NCBI RefSeq assembly: GCF_036032445.1
Contig: NZ_CP107932.1
Location: 250,501-314,500 of the forward strand
Direction of reading: 5' to 3'
Length of the DNA stretch: 64,000 bases
Origin: Nocardia sp. NBC_00416
Lineage (GTDB): Bacteria; Actinomycetota; Actinomycetes; Mycobacteriales; Mycobacteriaceae
Position numbers and translations under genes: made by a program. This document shows, piece after piece, positions 34,756 to 41,741 of the stretch. Position 1 is the first letter of the stretch. The number at the start of each line of letters is the position of its first letter. A model generated the notes under the pieces. That model saw nothing but the letters and a program-made list of their open reading frames with translations. It was not told the origin of the DNA and did no database searches.

Positions 34756-35397
34756 CTAGCGCCGGATATCGCTCTGCGCCGGGTGTTCCCGATGATCAGC
34801 GGCCCCCGCCGCGTCGAACTCCGGCGCGGCCAGCAGTTCGCCGAGGCGCGCGCTCATGGCACGGCCCGCCGTGTGCAGCGGTTCGGTCGAGCGCAGAGTC
34901 CGGCTCAGTACGAACGCGCCTTCCAGGGCGGTGACGATGGCGAGGATCAATTCGCGCCCGGCCGCCTCCGGCAGTCCCCGTGCGACGAAGTACGCCGTGC
35001 CGTCGGCGATCCACTCGTCGATGATCTCGGCGAGTACCTCGCGCAGCGCGGGTTCGGCATCGGCGACCTCACCGGCGACCGTGCCGACCGGGCACATATT
35101 GATCCATCCGGTCTGCTCGATCTGCTCGGCCGCGGCGGCGAAGGCGGCGGGAACGGCATCGCGCAGGTCCGGGTACGGGCTGAGCAGTAGCGGGATCAAT
35201 CGGCCGTAGGCCACCCCCGCCGACCGCAGTGCGATGGCGGCCAGTTCCGGCTTACCGCCCGGGAAGTGGTGGTACAGCGACCCCATCGGGACACCGGCGG
35301 CCACGGTGATCTGTTTGACGCTGGTGGCGCTGTAGCCGCGGGTGCGCAGTAGTTCGGTCGTCGCGGTGACCAGCCGGTCGCGGGTGCTGGTTGACAT
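34756..35397 (-). CDS. TetR family transcriptional regulator
   Basis: A 213-residue regulator with an N-terminal helix-turn-helix (RGYSATSVKQITVAAGVPMGSLYHHF, about 25-50) and a C-terminal domain resembling the LmrA/YxaF-like TetR group (WINMCPVGTVAGEV). It is divergent from the alpha/beta hydrolase gene, with two palindromes between them, so it probably represses itself and the hydrolase. ATG at 35397 has GAGAGA directly upstream; a GTG at 35409 is possible. Confidence 0.9.
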   Translation of the reverse strand: MSTSTRDRLVTATTELLRTRGYSATSVKQITVAAGVPMGSLYHHFPGGKPELAAIALRSAGVAYGRLIPLLLSPYPDLRDAVPAAFAAAAEQIEQTGWINMCPVGTVAGEVADAEPALREVLAEIIDEWIADGTAYFVARGLPEAAGRELILAIVTALEGAFVLSRTLRSTEPLHTAGRAMSARLGELLAAPEFDAAGAADHREHPAQSDIRR

Positions 35398-35419
35398 TCT
35401 CTCGGTCACCGTTCCAGAC

Positions 35420-35435
35420 TAGAGCAATTACTCTA
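35420..35435. promoter_or_regulatory. TetR operator copy 1
   Basis: TAGAGCAATTACTCTA, a 16-bp palindrome with one mismatched pair, between the divergent tetR and hydrolase starts. It shares two bases with the next copy. Confidence 0.75.
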
Positions 35436-35449
35436 GAGCGATCGCTCGA
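35434..35449. promoter_or_regulatory. TetR operator copy 2
   Basis: TAGAGCGATCGCTCGA, containing the perfect 12-bp palindrome GAGCGATCGCTC (35436-35447). It matches copy 1 in the pattern TAGAGCrATyrCTCkA, offset by 14 bp. It ends 13 bp before the hydrolase ATG. Confidence 0.75.
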
Positions 35450-35462
35450 AAGGGGTCAGTAG

Positions 35463-36314
35463 ATGCCGACGGTCGAACTTTCCGCAGGTCGGGTGCACTA
35501 TGTGGAGCACGGTGAGGGTCCGCCCGTGGTCCTGCTGCACGGCTTGCTGATGAATCACACGGTGTGGGACCCGGTGCTGGAGCTGCTGCCGCCGGGCTTC
35601 CGCTACATCCGGCCCGACCTGCCCCTGGGCGCCCATCCCATCCCCCTCGAACCGGGGACGGACCTGAGTCTGCGCGGCCTGAATCACCTCGTCGCGGATT
35701 TCCTCGCCGCCCTGGATCTGCGCGAGACCGTCCTGGTGCACAGCGACTGGGGCGGCGCGCTGTTCCTCACCGCCTACGGGTTGGACGAGCGGGTCGGCCG
35801 ACTGATCGTGCTGCCGTGCGAGGCGTTCGGCAATTTCCCGCCGGGTCTGCCGGGCAAGACGGCGACGGCAGCCGCCTATCTACCGGGCGGTGTCGTGCTG
35901 GCGCTGCGACAGCTGCGCGTCCGTCGGCTGCGCGAACTACCGGTGCTCTTCGGCTGGATGGCTCGCGAGCCGCTGCCGGACGAGCTGGTGCGCGGCTGGA
36001 CCGAACCCGGTCTGCGTGACCGCCGTATCCGCCGGGACCTGCTCGCCTACGCCCGGTCCGGCTTCCGCACGCGCGAACTGATCGAGAACACCGAAGCGCT
36101 GCGCCGATTCCGCGGCGACGCCCTGATCCTCTGGTCGGCGGCGGGCAAGGTGATGCCCCGCGACCACGGTCGCCGGCTCGCCGAACTCATTCCGGCGGCC
36201 CGGCTGATCGAACTCTCCGACGCCTACGTGCTGTCCATGCTGGACCGCCCCGAGGCCGTCGCATCCGCCATGACCGAGTTCCTCACGGCCGATCGCGCCG
36301 GTAGCGACCGCTGA
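35463..36314 (+). CDS. alpha/beta hydrolase fold protein, haloalkane dehalogenase-like, no catalytic His seen
   Basis: A 283-residue hydrolase-fold protein. HG oxyanion region VVLLHGLLMNHTVW, nucleophile elbow VHSDWGG (Asp nucleophile, as in haloalkane and epoxide hydrolases), and a possible acid in GKVMPRDHG. Where the catalytic histidine should precede the C-terminal P-E pair, the sequence reads SDAYVLSMLDRPE with none. The protein may be inactive or use other residues. Under likely control of the divergent TetR. Confidence 0.85.
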   Translation: MPTVELSAGRVHYVEHGEGPPVVLLHGLLMNHTVWDPVLELLPPGFRYIRPDLPLGAHPIPLEPGTDLSLRGLNHLVADFLAALDLRETVLVHSDWGGALFLTAYGLDERVGRLIVLPCEAFGNFPPGLPGKTATAAAYLPGGVVLALRQLRVRRLRELPVLFGWMAREPLPDELVRGWTEPGLRDRRIRRDLLAYARSGFRTRELIENTEALRRFRGDALILWSAAGKVMPRDHGRRLAELIPAARLIELSDAYVLSMLDRPEAVASAMTEFLTADRAGSDR

Positions 36315-36401
36315 ACCCGACCGCTGAACCCCTGGGCCGGAACCGGTGCGCCGCCGTGCCGGAGCGGGGGACTCGAGGGCGACGCCCCACGCGCGGGAAG
36401 G

Positions 36402-37328
36402 TCAGCCGCGCAGTTTCGGTGCGACCTCGGCCGCGAAGAGTTCCATGGTCGTCGCCGCCTGTTTCGCGCCGACCATGAACACCACCGAGTCGATGCCCCG
36501 GTCGGCGCGTTCCCCGAGCCGGTCCACCAGCATGGCCGGGGTACCGACGTAGCCTTCGTCGAGCGCGAACGCCGCGGCGCCGAAATGGCGCCGGGCGCGG
36601 TCGCGGACCTCCGGCAGTTCGCGGTCGGTCGCGGCGACGGCGAGGACCGCCTGGTGGGAGCGGCGGATCGTGGCGGGGTCACGGTCGACACGGGTGCATT
36701 CGGCGTCCAGCAACGCCGACAACCGCCGCTGGTCGGGCAGGCCGTAGGTGGGGATGTTCCAGACATCGGCGTAGCGGGCGACCAGGGGGAGCGTGTACTT
36801 CGGTCCGGCGCCGCCGATATGGATCGGCGGTCGGGGACGCTGCACCGGGCCGGGCGCATTGGGAATATCGTCCACCCGATAGTGCGAGCCCGCGAACGAG
36901 GTGCGTTCGCCCACGAACATCGAGGTGATTATCTCGAGCGCTTCACCCAGCCGTTCGGATCGTTGCGCGGCCGAGCCCCAGGGCAGCCCGGCCTGTGCGT
37001 GCTCCGCGGGGATGGAACCACTGCCGAGCCCGAATTCGAGCCGGCCGCCGGAGATGACGTCCAGCGTCGTCGCCATCCGCCCCAGCACCACCGGGTGCCG
37101 GAAATTGTTGCAGAGCACCAGGGCGCCGACACGCAGCGTGGTGGTCGCGGTGAGCAGGGCGGTCGCGGTCGTCCACGCCTCCAGGGACGGGTGTTCGGGG
37201 AGTCCCGGCGACCAGAGATGGTCGAACAACCACAGGCTGTCGAATCCGGTGCGCTCCGCGGTCCGGGCGATATCGAGCAGCGGCGAGAATTCCGAAACGA
37301 TCTGCGGTACATAGATCCCGAACTCCAC
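36402..37328 (-). CDS. LLM-class F420-dependent oxidoreductase
   Basis: Luciferase-like monooxygenase family TIM barrel of 308 residues. LWLFDHLW, GALVLCNNFRHPVVLGRMATTLD, and LGSGSIPAEHAQAGLP are typical of actinobacterial TIGR03560-type F420 enzymes. Cytoplasmic; substrate unknown. GTG start at 37328 just after GGTGG. Confidence 0.9.
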   Translation of the reverse strand: MEFGIYVPQIVSEFSPLLDIARTAERTGFDSLWLFDHLWSPGLPEHPSLEAWTTATALLTATTTLRVGALVLCNNFRHPVVLGRMATTLDVISGGRLEFGLGSGSIPAEHAQAGLPWGSAAQRSERLGEALEIITSMFVGERTSFAGSHYRVDDIPNAPGPVQRPRPPIHIGGAGPKYTLPLVARYADVWNIPTYGLPDQRRLSALLDAECTRVDRDPATIRRSHQAVLAVAATDRELPEVRDRARRHFGAAAFALDEGYVGTPAMLVDRLGERADRGIDSVVFMVGAKQAATTMELFAAEVAPKLRG

Positions 37329-37466
37329 CCACCGAAGCTAACAGTCCGGTCACCGGCACAGCACCGCTTTGCGTCGACTCCCGCCCACCCGGTCCGCCGA
37401 ACGCACAGGCAGACGTATTCTGCGCAGGTCCGCATCCCATTCTCGTACGTCGAGACGAGGTGAGTC

Positions 37467-37655
37467 ATGGCAGGCAAGTTCGAACTGTTCACCGACGCGA
37501 GCGATAAGTTCCGCTGGCGTCTCAAGGCCGGAAACGGCGAGACGATCGCCCAGAGCCAGGCCTACGCCACCCGTGATGCCGCCAAGAAGGGCATCGCTTC
37601 GGTACAGAACAACGCTCCGAGCGCGACGATCGTCGAAGTCACCGCCGGTTCCTGA
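37467..37655 (+). CDS. YegP family protein (DUF1508)
   Basis: A 62-residue single-domain protein: GKFELFTDASDKFRWRLKAG and ETIAQSQAYATRDAAKKGI are the diagnostic DUF1508 strands. Most proteins have two such repeats; single-repeat forms are common in actinomycetes. Function unknown. GAGGTGA lies upstream of the ATG. Confidence 0.92.
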   Translation: MAGKFELFTDASDKFRWRLKAGNGETIAQSQAYATRDAAKKGIASVQNNAPSATIVEVTAGS

Positions 37656-37667
37656 CGCGGCGCTACG

Positions 37668-37711
37668 ACCTCGGCGTTTGCCTCCACCGACACGGAGACA
37701 AGCGCCGAGGT
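37668..37711. terminator. bidirectional terminator hairpin
   Basis: 18-bp arms with two mismatches (37668-37685 and 37694-37711; left arm ACCTCGGCGTTTGCCTCC) around an 8-nt loop, between the convergent stops at 37655 and 37729. Confidence 0.8.
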
Positions 37712-37728
37712 CCGCGTTTGCCTGCCGC

Positions 37729-38976
37729 TCACCGGTCGCCCGGCCGGGCCCCTGAATCGGGCCCGCCCACCGCGACCGCGTTGCCGCCCACCCATTTCGC
37801 GATCATCGGGAACACCAGGACCGTGGTCGCGCCCGCCGCCACCAAGGTGGAGGCGAGGGCCTCGCCGATGAGATCGGACCGGGTCGCCACCTGGGTGACC
37901 GCGACGATGATCGGCAACCCGGTGGCCGCGTACAGCGCCAGCTGCACCCGCTCGCGCGGAAAGGCCAGATTGGCCCCGTGCGGGACGAACCGCTCGCTCA
38001 ACCACACCGTCGACCCGCGCGCGACCGCGATCGCCAGCACGAAAACCACCCAGGTCAGCGGCTTGTCCGCGACGGCCGACGGGTCGATGCCCATCCCCGA
38101 TACGACGAAGAAGATCGGGATGAGCACGCCGTACCCGATGGTTTCCAGCGAGTCCTGGATCCCGGGATGGGTTTCGGCGATGAGGCGGCGCAGGATCACA
38201 CCCGCCGCGAACGCGCCCAGTACGACGTCGAGGTCGAAGACCTCGGCCACCGCCATGAGGATCAGCAGCAGCAGGAACACCATTCGGACCGGGAGCTGGT
38301 TGGTGCCCGTGGTCAGCGCGACGAGCACGCGGTCGACGCCGGGATGGCGGTCCAGCATCCGTTGCGGCACCCACAACACCACGCCCGCCGCGGCCGCGAA
38401 CAGCAACAGCACCACCAGCGAGGAGCCCAGATCGTGGCCGCTGAGCAACACCGACATCGCCAGCACCGGGCCCAGCTCGCCGACGGCCCCGTGCGCCAGG
38501 ACCGCGCGGCCCAACGGTTTCTCGAGGACGCCGTCCTGTTTCACGATCGGTAACAGCGTGCCCAGCGCGGTGGAGGTGAGCGCGATGGCGACCGCGATGG
38601 AGGCGGTGAAACCGGCGTCGGGGGCGACCAGCCACACCATGAACAGTGCGAGCGCCAGCCCGGCCACCCAGGTCAGCCACGCGGTCCGGCCCGACCCACC
38701 GCGCAGCAGCCGGGTATCCAGTTCGTATCCGGCGAGCAGGAACAGCATGCCGAGCCCGAGTTCGCTCAGCAGATCCACCCCACCCGCGGTGCCCGCCAGC
38801 CCGGCGACGTGCGGACCCAGCACGATCCCCGCCACCAGCAGCACGACCACATCCGGGACCAGCCCGCGCAGCAGCCGGGACAGCAGTGGCGCCGCCACCG
38901 CGACGGCCGCGATCCAGAACAGCGAGACGATCGCCGACGGTTCCGGATCCACGGAGGCCGCCGCCGATATCGTCAT
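37729..38976 (-). CDS. cation:proton antiporter (CPA2/KefB type)
   Basis: Integral membrane protein of 415 residues with about 12-13 TM segments; the early LVAGIVLGPHVAGL, ELGLGMLFLLAGYELD and LGAFAAGVILRR segments are those of Na+/H+ exchangers of the CPA2 group. There is no NAD-binding KTN domain. Transported ion not predictable. ATG at 38976; weak ribosome site. Confidence 0.9.
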   Translation of the reverse strand: MTISAAASVDPEPSAIVSLFWIAAVAVAAPLLSRLLRGLVPDVVVLLVAGIVLGPHVAGLAGTAGGVDLLSELGLGMLFLLAGYELDTRLLRGGSGRTAWLTWVAGLALALFMVWLVAPDAGFTASIAVAIALTSTALGTLLPIVKQDGVLEKPLGRAVLAHGAVGELGPVLAMSVLLSGHDLGSSLVVLLLFAAAAGVVLWVPQRMLDRHPGVDRVLVALTTGTNQLPVRMVFLLLLILMAVAEVFDLDVVLGAFAAGVILRRLIAETHPGIQDSLETIGYGVLIPIFFVVSGMGIDPSAVADKPLTWVVFVLAIAVARGSTVWLSERFVPHGANLAFPRERVQLALYAATGLPIIVAVTQVATRSDLIGEALASTLVAAGATTVLVFPMIAKWVGGNAVAVGGPDSGARPGDR

Positions 38977-39085
38977 CCGATCATGGTCGCACCGTCGGCC
39001 GCGACGGCCGGACGCCGACACGGGGACGATGCGTTCCGGTCCCCGTGCCGACGCGGTCCCGCCGATTACCGGCCGGGATCAGATC

Positions 39086-39550
39086 TCAGACCCGCTCGGT
39101 GTCCCAGGTGGCGATGGCCCAGATGATCACCACGTCGAGCGCGATGATCAGGATCGACCACAGCGGGTACCAGGGGATCCACAGGAAGTTCGCCACGATC
39201 GAGAGGGCTACCAGCCCGATCGCGACGACCCGCGCCCACAGCGCCCCGGTGAAGAGCGCCAGGCCGACCAGGATCAGCAGGATGCCGAAGACGATATGGA
39301 TCCAGCCCCAGCTGGTGAGGTCCAGTTCGTACACGTACTGCGGTCCGGCGACGAACACATCGTCGTTGGCGGCCGCGGAGATGCCCTGGAACAGGGTGAT
39401 GAATCCGGCGACGAGCAGCAGTGCCGCCGCCGCGATGGAGGTGCCGCCGGCGACGGTCTGTTTCACCGGCCGCTCATCGTGCTGTGCCGCCGCGTGCGCC
39501 CCGGTGGTCGTGGCTCTGCCGGCGGTCGGTGCTGCGGGGTCGGTGGTCAT
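39086..39550 (-). CDS. DUF7144 family membrane protein
   Basis: A 154-residue protein with four TM segments after a 30-residue soluble N-terminus. Family marks: ALLLVAGFITLFQGISAA, YELDLTSWGWIHIVFG and WIPWYPLWSILIIALD. Common in Nocardia and Mycobacterium; function unknown. The ribosome site GGGAG precedes the ATG at 39550. Confidence 0.88.
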   Translation of the reverse strand: MTTDPAAPTAGRATTTGAHAAAQHDERPVKQTVAGGTSIAAAALLLVAGFITLFQGISAAANDDVFVAGPQYVYELDLTSWGWIHIVFGILLILVGLALFTGALWARVVAIGLVALSIVANFLWIPWYPLWSILIIALDVVIIWAIATWDTERV

Positions 39551-39814
39551 AACAACTCCCTTCGGATGGGAGGGGCCACACCGGACCTCGGGAACTGATC
39601 GCCGGTGACGCCCTCATACGCCACACTTCGATTCCTTTGTTCTGATCGAGAATTATGCCACTGGCCAGCACGTTCTACCGGATTCGCGCAGAAACGGAAC
39701 CGAGTCGCGATATTCGGGAAAAAATATTCGGCGGGTTGTCGATCCGTCGGATGCCCCGTTCGACCTATGGGTGAAAGGGTCCGGAAGGGGCCCCGATGAC
39801 AAGGAGACCGGATC
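39551..39814. other. A+T-rich divergent promoter region
   Basis: 264 bp between the DUF7144 gene and the yciI-like gene. The central 39640-39740 part is A+T-rich. It includes the candidate ECF42 promoter described separately; nothing else is recognised. Confidence 0.5.
39737..39763 (+). promoter_or_regulatory. candidate ECF42 promoter
   Basis: TGTCGA (39737-39742) followed after 18 bp by CGA (39761-39763), about 50 bp before the ATG at 39815. TGTCGA-type -35 elements upstream of the DGPF gene are described for ECF42 sigma factors, so autoregulation by the sigma factor at 40245 is likely; the match is by eye. Confidence 0.55.
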
Positions 39815-40234
39815 ATGAAATACATGCTGATCATGCGTGCCACCGACGAAGCCTTCGCCGCCATGGGCGATATCGACTTCACCGAGATGCTCGAAACGGT
39901 CGGCAAGTTCAACGACGAACTCATCCAGGCCGGGGTGCTCCTCGCGGCGGAAGGCCTCGACGACGCCGCCGAAACCGTGGTCGTGGATTACTCATCGGCG
40001 GACCCGGTGGTGACCGACGGTCCCTACGGGGAGACCAAAGAGCTTTTCAACGGCTACTACGTGCTGAACGTCGCGTCCAAGGAAGAGGCCGTCGAATGGG
40101 CCAAACGGATGCCGATGAGCGGTGCGGGTTTCAAAACCGAGATCCGCCGGGTGAGCACCATCGACGAATTCCCCCAGGACAATATCTGGATCCAGAAGGA
40201 GCGGGCCTGGCGCGAAGCCACCGGCCAGCTCTGA
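39815..40234 (+). CDS. YciI/DGPF family protein
   Basis: A 139-residue YciI-like protein beginning MKYMLIMRATDEAFAAMGD and carrying the DGPF-type motif TDGPYGETKELFNGYY at about 69-84. These proteins are the standard neighbours of ECF42 sigma factors. AAGGAG precedes the ATG. The sigma factor gene begins 10 nt after its stop, so they are one operon. Confidence 0.92.
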   Translation: MKYMLIMRATDEAFAAMGDIDFTEMLETVGKFNDELIQAGVLLAAEGLDDAAETVVVDYSSADPVVTDGPYGETKELFNGYYVLNVASKEEAVEWAKRMPMSGAGFKTEIRRVSTIDEFPQDNIWIQKERAWREATGQL

Positions 40235-40244
40235 CCGGCCCGAC

Positions 40245-41543
40245 GTGGAACGGCACGACGGCCGCGCGGCGGTGGCCGCGGTGTGGCGGATCGAATCGGC
40301 GCGGATCGTCGGAGCCCTCGCCCGCTACACCGGCGAATTCACCCTCGCCGAGGATCTCGCCCAGGAAGCCCTGGCCGAGGCGCTGGTGACCTGGCCGCGC
40401 GAGGGTGTGCCGCGCAATCCCGCGGGCTGGCTGCTCACCGTCGGCCGGCGTCGCGCCGTCGACGGCTTCCGCCGCCGCGCGGCTCTCGACGACCGGTACG
40501 CCGCCCTCGCCCGGGACCTGGGCGAGGGCGGCGTCGCCGCCGGCAGCGAGCCGGCGGACCCGGTCCGGGCGACGGACGAAGTGCTGTGGGATCCGGACCG
40601 GATCGACGACGATGTGCTCGCCCTGATGTTCATCGCGTGCCATCCGGTGCTGTCCCCGGAAGCGCGGGTAGCGCTCACCCTCCGGGTGATCGGGGGTCTC
40701 ACCAGCGACGAGATCGCCCGGGCTTTCCTGGTGCCGACCGCCACGGTGCAAGCACGGATCACCCGGGCGAAGAAAACCCTGGCCGCCGCCCGGGTGCCGT
40801 TCGTGATCCCGCCTGCGGCCGATCGCTCGGGGCGGCTCGTATCGGTGCTGCGCGTGGTCTACGTGATCTTCACCGAGGGCTCCTCGGCCAGCTCCGGTAC
40901 CGATCTCATCCGGTTCGATCTCGCCGCGGAGGCCCAGCGCCTGGCCCGGGTGCTGACCAGGCTGGTCCCGGACGAACCCGAGGTGCACAGCCTGCTGGCG
41001 CTGCTCGAACTGACCGCCGCCCGTTTCCCGGCGCGCACCGGACCCGACGGCGAACCGGTCCTGCTGGAACAGCAGGACCGCCGTCGCTGGGATCGGTCCG
41101 CCGTCCGGCGCGGCCGGGCCGCGCTGGCTCGCGCCGAGAAAGCTCGGCGCGGGCTGGGCAACTACGGGCTGCAGGCGGCGATCGCGGAATGTCACGCGAT
41201 CGCACCGTCGGTCGAGGACACCGATTGGGGCCGGATCGTGCTGCTCTACGAGGCGCTGGGCCGGCTGGCGCCTTCCCCGGTGGTCGAAGTGAACCGCGCG
41301 GTCGCGGTCGCGATGGCGCAGGGTCCGGCGGCGGCCCTGCCGATCGTCGACGCGTTGGAGGCCGCGGGCGAACTCGCGAATTCGCATCTGCTGCCGAGCG
41401 TGCGCGGTGAGCTGCTCACCCGTCTGGGGCGTTTCTCCGAGGCGCGAGTGGAGCTCGAACGCGCGGTCCTCCGCTGCGGTAACGACAGGGAGCGCACCGT
41501 GCTGGCACGCAAGATCCACCTGCTCGACTCCGGCACGGCGTAA
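40245..41543 (+). CDS. ECF42-type RNA polymerase sigma factor
   Basis: A 432-residue sigma factor. Region 2 is at about 10-75 (LAEDLAQEALAEAL, RRAVDGFRR) and region 4 at about 130-190 (ALTLRVIGGLTSDEIARAFLV). A long C-terminal extension (about 195-432, DUF6596/TPR-like: VYVIFTEG, LLALLELTAAR, IVLLYEALGR) defines ECF42, which has no anti-sigma partner and depends on this extension. GTG start at 40245. The signal and wider regulon are unknown. Confidence 0.92.
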   Translation: MERHDGRAAVAAVWRIESARIVGALARYTGEFTLAEDLAQEALAEALVTWPREGVPRNPAGWLLTVGRRRAVDGFRRRAALDDRYAALARDLGEGGVAAGSEPADPVRATDEVLWDPDRIDDDVLALMFIACHPVLSPEARVALTLRVIGGLTSDEIARAFLVPTATVQARITRAKKTLAAARVPFVIPPAADRSGRLVSVLRVVYVIFTEGSSASSGTDLIRFDLAAEAQRLARVLTRLVPDEPEVHSLLALLELTAARFPARTGPDGEPVLLEQQDRRRWDRSAVRRGRAALARAEKARRGLGNYGLQAAIAECHAIAPSVEDTDWGRIVLLYEALGRLAPSPVVEVNRAVAVAMAQGPAAALPIVDALEAAGELANSHLLPSVRGELLTRLGRFSEARVELERAVLRCGNDRERTVLARKIHLLDSGTA

Positions 41544-41550
41544 GGACGTC

Positions 41551-41741
41551 ATCCGGCCGCCCGTCGGCACCACCGGAACGGACGAGGTGCTGCCGACCTG
41601 CCGCGCCCGGGACGTCGGCCGGCCTTCGACCGCCTTCGGCAGGTGACCGTTCGTTTCGGCGCGCCCATCGATCCCGCCGGATTCGATGATCCGCAGGGGC
41701 TCCTCGATCATCTGCGGGAGCGGATCGAGGAGCTGCGCGTC
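41551..41741 (+). pseudogene. C-terminal remnant of a PlsC-type acyltransferase
   Basis: Two neighbouring frames read like the end of a 1-acylglycerol-3-phosphate acyltransferase: RPPVGTTGTDEVLPTCRARD, then after a shift near 41625-41640 QVTVRFGAPIDPAG and LLDHLRERIEELR. The catalytic HxxxxD part is absent. It is squeezed between the sigma factor and the convergent EF-G-like gene. Confidence 0.6.
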
